Shown here: positions 34,483-39,079 of the stretch, piece after piece
Layout: the number at the start of each line of letters is the position of its first letter
Numbering within the stretch: the stretch's first letter is position 1
NCBI RefSeq assembly: GCF_001651875.1
Contig: NZ_LNQB01000048.1
Coordinates: forward strand, 1 to 39,079
DNA length: 39,079 nucleotides
Direction of reading: 5' to 3'
Source of the DNA: Sinorhizobium saheli
GTDB lineage: Bacteria; Pseudomonadota; Alphaproteobacteria; Rhizobiales; Rhizobiaceae
Notes under the pieces: generated by a model
What the model was told of the DNA's origin: nothing
What the model saw: only the letters and a program-made list of their open reading frames with translations
The model's database searches: none
Made by a program: the position numbers and the translations under genes

Positions 34483-34974
34483 TCAGCCCTGCTGCTTTTG
34501 CAGATACGCGACGAACTCTTCGAGAGCCTGCTGTTCATCGCGTGACAGCTTCTGCGGAGACTCGCCGGATCGAGCGGCGAAGCGTAGCGCCTGCTCCTGC
34601 AAGCCCGGTCGGGCAACCGTGTTGCCGGAAAGTTGCTGCAAGGCCTTGTGTGGCAGGTCGAACGTTTCCGCGAGGCGATACACCGCCCTCGGCTCTGGCC
34701 GGAAATGCGCATCGCGCTCTATCCGCATGATATCGCCGGCATCTAGATCGATCCGCTCGGCAAGCTTCTCGATCGTTAGTCCGCGACGTCTTCGCATGGT
34801 TTCGACGAGCGAACCAAACGCCATGCGCATCGGGTCCGCGGTGTCCACGACAGCGGGTTCAATGTCGGTTTCGTCTGGGGTCGGGTCCCTGGCGAGCCGG
34901 CCGGCGGAAATCTCAAGATCGCCTTCCTGCTTGGCTCTCCGTTCGAACCACTCCCTCGTGATTTCGAGTTTCAT
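34483..34974 (-). CDS. XRE-family helix-turn-helix regulator
   Basis: The 163-residue protein has an acidic N-terminal 48 residues (with FERRAKQEG, then PTPDETDIEP). A classical HTH_3 follows at about 52-110: LVETMRRRRGLTIEKLAERIDLDAGDIMRIERD. A C-terminal helical region ends with EEFVAYLQKQQG. It probably represses its own operon and is inactivated by the adjacent ImmA-type peptidase, a known regulatory pair in ICEs and prophages. ATG 34974 lies 8 bases from the GNAT stop. The AATAGC operator upstream of the whole cluster could be its site or that of the RHH protein. Confidence 0.85.
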   Translation of the reverse strand: MKLEITREWFERRAKQEGDLEISAGRLARDPTPDETDIEPAVVDTADPMRMAFGSLVETMRRRRGLTIEKLAERIDLDAGDIMRIERDAHFRPEPRAVYRLAETFDLPHKALQQLSGNTVARPGLQEQALRFAARSGESPQKLSRDEQQALEEFVAYLQKQQG

Positions 34975-34982
34975 GGCTGTTC

Positions 34983-35597
34983 CTATCCTGAGAATGCGTC
35001 GGCCTGGACCGACGTCATCTCAAAGTATCTCAATCCTTCGTAGGTTCCGTCGAGGCCAAGATCGGTCATGCCGCAGACATTCGCATAGAAGGCTTCTGCA
35101 CTCGGTAGGGAATGCAGGCCGATGCGACCGCGCAATTCGTGGTCTCGACTGACTTCAATCGCAGCGCGGATCATGATCGTACCGACGCCACCAAAACGGG
35201 GGGTGTCTACAATGGCCGTGCGGTTCCAAGGAGCTGTCTCGATATAATCAACATAGACCAGGTCCTTACCTGCCTGTTCGGGAACACGGCAGCGTGCGCG
35301 AGCAGTGTTGAGCTGCATCAAGCCCTGTAGTTTGCCTTCACAACGAAGCGCAAAAGTCCGGAAAGCAAGCAGGCCGTTGATCGCGGTCACCTTGTCTCTC
35401 CACTTCCAATGCCAGCCTTCCGGCCAATCTGCAGGACTCAGGCCTTTGGCCATGAGCGCTCTGATTTTCGCGTTGGTGACCGGCTTCCACTCGGTCTCTA
35501 CCGAGCGAAGGTCAGCCTCGCTTATGGTCTCAATGAGTTCCGCAGCCACCGGCTCACCGGTGCGTTTGTCGGTCAGGAAAACTGGGTAGGATGTCAC
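34983..35597 (-). CDS. GNAT-fold acetyltransferase-like protein
   Basis: This 204-residue protein shows GNAT features in the second half. There is a beta strand VYVDYIETAPWNR, a P-loop-like acetyl-CoA segment FGGVGTIMIRAAIEVSR (replacing the usual Q/R-x-x-G-x-G/A), then GRIGLHSLPSAEAFYANVCGM. The N-terminal half has WPEGWHWKWRDK and a strand region. The start is GTG 35597, 3 bases after the RHH stop, so the two are co-translated. An RHH plus GNAT pair recalls type II toxin-antitoxin systems in which the GNAT toxin acetylates aminoacyl-tRNA. This protein is longer than those toxins, so an ordinary acetyltransferase is equally possible. Confidence 0.7.
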   Translation of the reverse strand: MTSYPVFLTDKRTGEPVAAELIETISEADLRSVETEWKPVTNAKIRALMAKGLSPADWPEGWHWKWRDKVTAINGLLAFRTFALRCEGKLQGLMQLNTARARCRVPEQAGKDLVYVDYIETAPWNRTAIVDTPRFGGVGTIMIRAAIEVSRDHELRGRIGLHSLPSAEAFYANVCGMTDLGLDGTYEGLRYFEMTSVQADAFSG

Positions 35598-35600
35598 GAT

Positions 35601-35807
35601 TTATAGCACCATGAGTTCAGCTTTCTCCTTCTTGGCTTCATCCTCGAAGAAGAGCTTTCCACCTTGTTCAAGGCGCACATCGACAAGCTGATACAGCCTG
35701 AGCGCCTGGCGAAGCACTGCCGTCTTTGACAGGTCTTTTTTATCGCAGAGATCCTGCAAAACCTGCATTTCGGTGTCAGTGAGATTGAGCGTCATCGTTT
35801 TCTTCAC
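35601..35807 (-). CDS. ribbon-helix-helix (CopG/Arc-like) DNA-binding protein
   Basis: The 68-residue protein begins KKTMTLNLTDTEMQVL, a beta strand and helix, followed by KKDLSKTAVLRQALRLYQLV, the helix pair of an RHH fold, and a charged tail ending KAELMVL. The GTG start at 35807 has GGAGG 6 bases upstream. RHH proteins of this size are often antitoxins or autorepressors; the GNAT gene follows after 3 bases. The AATAGC inverted repeats lie 80-105 bases upstream, between this gene and the ubiquitin-like operon. Confidence 0.8.
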   Translation of the reverse strand: MKKTMTLNLTDTEMQVLQDLCDKKDLSKTAVLRQALRLYQLVDVRLEQGGKLFFEDEAKKEKAELMVL

Positions 35808-35837
35808 GGTATCCTCCGGCGGTAATTGGACTCTGGG

Positions 35838-35865
35838 AAGATATATATTTTACTGAAATAGTCAA
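35838..35865 (-). promoter_or_regulatory. promoter of the RHH-GNAT-XRE-ImmA-DUF3800 cluster
   Basis: On the minus strand TTGACT (35865-35860) is followed after 16 bases by TATCTT (35843-35838); the region between is AT-rich. It is about 30 bases upstream of the RHH start codon and is the only good promoter seen for the leftward genes. Confidence 0.55.
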
Positions 35866-35885
35866 CAAAAAAAATTCATCTAGTG

Positions 35886-35913
35886 GCTATTGAATAGCTA
35901 AAAAATAGCTATT
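35886..35913. promoter_or_regulatory. AATAGC inverted-repeat operator
   Basis: Two overlapping palindromes share a half-site: GCTATT-g-AATAGC (35886-35898) and AATAGCTA-aaaaa-TAGCTATT (35893-35913). Three half-sites in 28 bases in a divergent promoter are typical of cooperative binding by an RHH or XRE repressor. The cluster covers the predicted rightward promoter. Confidence 0.65.
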
Positions 35914-35918
35914 ATTTA
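35890..35918 (+). promoter_or_regulatory. predicted promoter of the ubiquitin-like operon
   Basis: TTGAAT (35890-35895), 17 bases, TATTTA (35913-35918). The match to sigma-70 consensus is moderate. The spacer is nearly filled by the AATAGC repeats, so a bound repressor would block it. The leader to the first start codon is about 45 bases. Confidence 0.45.
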
Positions 35919-35968
35919 AGGATGCGGATGAGGCGATGGTCGCCTTGTCGGCAACATGAGGTCCTCCC

Positions 35969-36823
35969 ATGACTGACAATGTTCTCGAGCGTCGTCTCAC
36001 CTTCGACACCAAGATCGACGGCAACCCCTTCACCTTCAGCGATCCGATCGTCACTGGCGAGCAGATCCTTCAGAAGGCGAAGCTCTTCCCCACGGATGAA
36101 CATCTCCTGTTTCAGGAACTCGACGATGGCCAGCTGGAAGAGATTCGCCCGGACGAAAGCGTCGACCTGCGCCGCGCGGGTCGCGAGCAGTTCATCACCT
36201 TCAAGAGCGACCGTTCGTTCCGTTTCGTTCTCGACGGCCGCAAGTTCGAATGGGGTCTTCCCTTCATCTCCGGCCTTCAGCTGAAGCGCCTCGCCGGCGT
36301 CGACCCGAACTCGTACGGTGTCTGGCTGGCCCAGCGCCTTGGCGACGACCGCCTGATCGGCAACAAGGAAAAGGTCGACCTGCAGGGTGACGGAGCCGAG
36401 CGTTTCTTTACCGGTATCGACACCACTACCGAAGGCGCGGGAGCAGTAGTGCTCCCGCCCGAGGATCGGGAATACCTCCTAAATCAGGGCATTGCCTTCG
36501 AAGAGATAGTCCAAGGGAACACCAAGGCCGTCGTCCTGAAGGGCTGGAGCCTGCCGCCGTCGCGCTTCGACGCGGGCGCAGCCGACGTCCTGATCCTGCT
36601 CCCGCCCGCGTATCCCGACTGTGCACCGGACATGTTCTACCTGATGCCTTGGGTCAGGCTCGCGACAAGTCAGCGTTATCCCAATGCGGCTGATCAGCCG
36701 CACGCCTTCAGCGGTAAGTCGTGGCAGCGGTGGTCGCGCCACAACAATGCCTGGCGACCCGGTGTCGACGGCATCTGGACGATGCTCCGCCGCATCGAGC
36801 GCGCCCTGGAGATTGCAGCATGA
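35969..36823 (+). CDS. tandem ubiquitin-like (multiubiquitin) protein fused to E2-like domain
   Basis: A 284-residue fusion. Residues about 8-80 and 82-150 are two beta-grasp multiubiquitin domains: KIDGNPFTFSDPIVTGEQIL...DESVDLRRAGREQFITF, then a second copy ending GAERFFTGI. A short linker, DTTTEGAG (151-158), leads to an E2/UBC-like domain at about 163-284. Its marks are DVLILLPPAYPDCAPDMFYL, FSGKSWQRWSRH and WRPGVDGIWTML, as in the prokaryotic E2 family E. The only cysteine is C218 in YPDCAPD. None occurs where the classical E2 thioester Cys would be expected; Ser and His are there instead. ATG 35969 has GAGG upstream. The stop overlaps the next start (ATGA). It should supply both modifier and carrier for the E1-like partner. 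Confidence 0.88.
   Translation: MTDNVLERRLTFDTKIDGNPFTFSDPIVTGEQILQKAKLFPTDEHLLFQELDDGQLEEIRPDESVDLRRAGREQFITFKSDRSFRFVLDGRKFEWGLPFISGLQLKRLAGVDPNSYGVWLAQRLGDDRLIGNKEKVDLQGDGAERFFTGIDTTTEGAGAVVLPPEDREYLLNQGIAFEEIVQGNTKAVVLKGWSLPPSRFDAGAADVLILLPPAYPDCAPDMFYLMPWVRLATSQRYPNAADQPHAFSGKSWQRWSRHNNAWRPGVDGIWTMLRRIERALEIAA
36437..36458 (+). repeat. 9-bp hairpin at the ubiquitin-like/E2 junction
   Basis: GCGGGAGCA-gtag-TGCTCCCGC is a perfect stem with a 4-base loop, inside the coding sequence exactly where the second ubiquitin-like domain ends and the E2 domain begins. The loop region holds a TAG in the +1 frame (36447-36449). Confidence 0.6.
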
Positions 36824-38232
36824 TCGCGACCGACCTCACTATCAACAACCGGCACCTTGGTTTGCTCGGTGAAGAACTCTGCCGCACGGATGGCTTGGAG
36901 CACGCAGCATATGTGCTGTTCGGCACCTCGCGCATCGCCGACGACCCGTTTGATCATCTGCCGCGCCTGCGGCTCCTGGTCAAAGAGGTTCTTCCCGTCC
37001 AAGATGATGAAATTAAGTCGGCCGACCATCAGCACATTTCCTGGAGCACCAGGAGGTTTGTCGAACTGCTGGCCCGTGCCGATCGCGAAGGGCTCCAGTT
37101 GGGAATCGCTCACTCACATCCGGGCGGCCCCGCGCACTTCTCGCAACAGGACGACCGGAATGAAGCCGAGCTTGTTCGGCTGGCGCAAAATCGCAATGGT
37201 GACGAGGCCCTGATGCCTAGCCTGCTGCTCGTCGGCGGAAAGCTCGTTGCCGGCCGTGTATGGTCGTCGCCGACGATCGTAACCAACCTCAGTTACGCAC
37301 GGACAATCGGCGGCAACTGCGTGACGACATTTTTTGCGGAGCCCGAAGCCACCTCCGATCCCGCGTTGGTCCGTCAGGAGCTTGCGCTGGGGGCCGGATT
37401 TACGAAGCTGATGCGCCATTTGCGGGTCGGCGTCGTTGGAGCAGGGGGAACAGGGAGCCCAATGCTGCAACAGCTGCCGCGATTGGGGGTGAGGCACGTT
37501 GCGGTCTTTGACCCCGACCGGGTCGAGCATTCCAACCTCAATCGTCTCTATGGCGCTACGTGGCAGGATGCCGAAGAGGGCGTGAAAAAGGTCGCGGTCG
37601 CGAAGCGCGAAATTGAGCGCATGGGTCTCGGAACGGAAGTCGCAACGTACGACAGCTGGATTGGCTCTGCCGAATGCCGCGACGCGCTGAAGTCGATGGA
37701 TCTGATCTTCGGGTGCACAGATGACCACGATGGCCGGCTCCTCCTCAACAGACTGGCATATTACTACCTCATCCCCGTCATCGACGTCGGGCTCGCGCTG
37801 CGGGTAACGGAGCGACACGGCATCGCGTGCCTCGTAGCCGACGGCCGGGCGACGATAATCGAGCCGGGGTGCAGCTGCCTCGTTTGCCGGCGCATCGTCG
37901 ACGCCAGCGTCGCGGCGGAGGAGGCACTTCGCCGAACGGATCCAGAAGAGTTCGAGCGGCGTAAGGCTGAAGCCTATGTCCGGGGGGAGGGTAATCCGTC
38001 GCCTGCGGTCATTTCCTTCACGACTTCCGTTGCGACGATGGCCATCGAGGAGTTGATCCAGCGTGTAAATCAGTTTCGAGGCGTGGAGAGCGCCGTTGCC
38101 AATCGAGTTCGGAAGTTCCATCTCCTCGAGGATTTTAGGCCAGGTGCGAAGAAAGAGCCGTGTCGCATCTGTGGCTCAGATCGTGTTCACGGTCTCGGCG
38201 ACGTCCAGCCCTTTCTCGGGAGGGCAGGATGA
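36820..38232 (+). CDS. E1-like ThiF adenylyltransferase fused to JAMM isopeptidase
   Basis: A 470-residue fusion. The N-terminal JAB/MPN domain (about 10-160) has an intact JAMM motif: H98, H100, S108 and D111 in IAHSHPGGPAHFSQQDD. The C-terminal ThiF/E1 domain (about 195-435) has the ATP loop GAGGTGS (208-213), DPDRVEHSNLNR (231-242) and FGCTDDHDGRLLLNR. Likely zinc ligands are C353 and C356 (CLVC) plus C448 and C451 (CRIC). No cysteine occurs at 357-447, where many E1 proteins carry the thioester Cys. ATG 36820 overlaps the upstream stop; the frame is open earlier but overlaps the E2 domain. Expected roles are to adenylate the ubiquitin-like C-terminus and to process or deconjugate it. Confidence 0.9.
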   Translation: MIATDLTINNRHLGLLGEELCRTDGLEHAAYVLFGTSRIADDPFDHLPRLRLLVKEVLPVQDDEIKSADHQHISWSTRRFVELLARADREGLQLGIAHSHPGGPAHFSQQDDRNEAELVRLAQNRNGDEALMPSLLLVGGKLVAGRVWSSPTIVTNLSYARTIGGNCVTTFFAEPEATSDPALVRQELALGAGFTKLMRHLRVGVVGAGGTGSPMLQQLPRLGVRHVAVFDPDRVEHSNLNRLYGATWQDAEEGVKKVAVAKREIERMGLGTEVATYDSWIGSAECRDALKSMDLIFGCTDDHDGRLLLNRLAYYYLIPVIDVGLALRVTERHGIACLVADGRATIIEPGCSCLVCRRIVDASVAAEEALRRTDPEEFERRKAEAYVRGEGNPSPAVISFTTSVATMAIEELIQRVNQFRGVESAVANRVRKFHLLEDFRPGAKKEPCRICGSDRVHGLGDVQPFLGRAG

Positions 38233-38600
38233 TGATCCGTCGCGCGTTCGTCAAAATGCTCGTTTGGCTCGGGCTTATCGAGAGGCCAGATTTCCTGGTA
38301 TCCTCTAGCCTCGATATGCCCGCGCCGGAAGAACTTCCCGCTGGGACGGCTGTTGTCGTTGGACCGTCGCAACGGCCGAAATGGGTCACGTTTCAATGTC
38401 CCTCGCGCTGCGGGACATCGCTTCTTCTTTCGCTCAACCCCGACCGCAGACCGCGCTGGGCCGTCACCAGTGATTGGCTGGGACGACCCAGTATTCATCC
38501 TTCAGTTCGCAGGGTGGATGGCTGCCGCTGCCATTTTTGGATGCGCAACGGTCGCGTGGAATGGTGCAAAGATAGTGGAGGGACTTTTCCAGAAAATTAG
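38229..38600 (+). CDS. DUF6527 family zinc-binding protein
   Basis: This 123-residue protein belongs, by position and motifs, to DUF6527, a family I recall in prokaryotic ubiquitin-like operons. The N-terminus is a basic amphipathic helix (RRAFVKMLVWLGLIE). The core has FQCPSRCG (C57, C61), SIHPSV (H90) and DGCRCHFW (C99, C101, H102), then VEWC (C113), a set of ligands that suits zinc. It has been suggested to act as a peptidase or processing factor. Start ATG 38229 overlaps the E1-JAMM stop (ATGA), with GGGAGGG upstream; ATG 38232 is adjacent. Confidence 0.8.
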   Translation: MMIRRAFVKMLVWLGLIERPDFLVSSSLDMPAPEELPAGTAVVVGPSQRPKWVTFQCPSRCGTSLLLSLNPDRRPRWAVTSDWLGRPSIHPSVRRVDGCRCHFWMRNGRVEWCKDSGGTFPEN

Positions 38601-38668
38601 TGATTCTTCTTCCACACTCAACTTTGCCGAGTTATGCTCGCTTAGATTCGGCGGAGTTGGGGGTCACC

Positions 38669-38998
38669 ATGCTTGCGGCCATGCCGTCAGAAACAAGCCG
38701 GCGTCTTGAGCTATTCCGGTTGGCGCTGGTTTTGATCGACCGGGGCAGCCAGGAAGTACCCCTTACTCTCTCGCGCCATTTTGATGACGTATTGCACCAA
38801 GCGAGACGACTGGCAGACAATTCACGGGCAATCTCTCCTGAGATGACGCCGCAAGCCGTACAGCTTGCAAACGAGCTGCGCGCCTATGATGGGTTGAGAG
38901 ATGCCCTCTCCGGCGTCAACTCGATCAAGGATGTCAGCCAAGCTACAGCTCATAGGGTGCTCCGGAACATGGAGCCGAGACTTGCATCCGCGGACTGA
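38669..38998 (+). CDS. hypothetical helical protein, end of the ubiquitin-like operon
   Basis: The 109-residue product is predicted all-helical (RRLELFRLALVLIDRG, LSRHFDDVLHQARRLAD, QAVQLANELRAYDGLRDAL). It has no cysteine and no membrane segment. I do not recognise a family. It lies 68 bases after the DUF6527 gene on the same strand; ATG 38669 has a G-rich site (GTTGGGGGT). An open frame from GTG 38600, overlapping the DUF6527 stop, is an alternative translation-coupled start. It could be a substrate, target or accessory factor, or simply the next unrelated gene. Confidence 0.5.
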   Translation: MLAAMPSETSRRLELFRLALVLIDRGSQEVPLTLSRHFDDVLHQARRLADNSRAISPEMTPQAVQLANELRAYDGLRDALSGVNSIKDVSQATAHRVLRNMEPRLASAD

Positions 38999-39079
38999 TC
39001 TAGTGGTTTCCGCCTAACATAAGAGTCCGTATTGGATTCCCTTTGGCGTGTGCATATGCGAGAGTGGCGCATGCGCACA

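Noticed and set aside
36437..36458. reading the junction hairpin as a terminator
   Set aside because: It lies inside a continuous coding frame and has no T-run; it cannot be an intrinsic terminator of a separate ubiquitin-like gene.
37114..38121. 335-codon minus-strand open frame
   Set aside because: It is antisense to the E1-JAMM gene, whose catalytic motifs are intact.
1..39079. CRISPR arrays, tRNA, rRNA and oriT
   Set aside because: No regularly spaced repeats, no cloverleaf or rRNA sequence, and no nick-region-like motif or relaxase gene was recognised in the window.

Overview
The window is a piece of a conjugative repABC plasmid from a Rhizobiaceae bacterium, most likely Ensifer/Sinorhizobium. 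Four things point there: a complete repABC replicator with its counter-transcribed RNA, a traI-trbBCDEJKLFGHI mating-pair operon in the order known from Ti and rhizobial plasmids, a SyrB-like protein, and a bioZ gene with a bioA remnant. High GC and dense genes with ATGA/GTGA overlaps fit as well. No rRNA, tRNA, CRISPR array or oriT was seen, and traR and the DNA-processing tra genes are not in the window.

Layout. (1) 1-5.3 kb: a SyrB-like protein, a three-PAS GGDEF-EAL protein with both signature motifs intact, and a second protein sharing the SyrB-type C-terminal leucine-rich helix. (2) 5.3-11.6 kb: a trypsin-like protease fused to a DNA/RNA non-specific endonuclease, a large methyl-accepting chemotaxis protein, and a bioZ gene with a 5'-deleted bioA. 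(3) 11.8-22.0 kb: the complete trb type IV secretion operon led by traI, an acyl-homoserine-lactone synthase. (4) 22.0-26.5 kb: repABC, divergent from traI, with two tra-box-like sites between them and two parS-like palindromes after repC. (5) 26.6-29.3 kb: a decayed zone with a broken serine resolvase, an IS3-family fragment and an ImmA/IrrE-like gene that has lost its zinc motif and probably its 5' end. (6) 29.5-32.4 kb: a tyrosine integrase divergent from DUF1403 and ScpB-like genes. (7) 32.5-39.0 kb: a probable defence island.

The island is the most interesting part. The rightward operon encodes a tandem ubiquitin-like (two beta-grasp domains) protein fused to an E2-like domain, an E1-like ThiF adenylyltransferase fused to a JAMM isopeptidase, a DUF6527 protein and a small downstream gene. 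Together these make a compact conjugation/deconjugation pathway on a mobile plasmid. Neither the E2 domain nor the later part of the E1 domain has a cysteine where a canonical thioester cysteine would be expected. Transcribed away from it are an RHH protein, a GNAT acetyltransferase, an XRE regulator, an ImmA-type zinc peptidase and a DUF3800 protein. An AATAGC inverted-repeat cluster lies exactly over the predicted rightward promoter, so one of these DNA-binding proteins may control the ubiquitin-like operon.

How the parts work together: repABC maintains and segregates the plasmid. TraI and the trb genes provide population-density-linked transfer, apparently sharing a regulatory region with repABC. 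The right-hand modules are cargo typical of mobile defence or stability islands. Family assignments come from reading motifs by eye; no database search was run.
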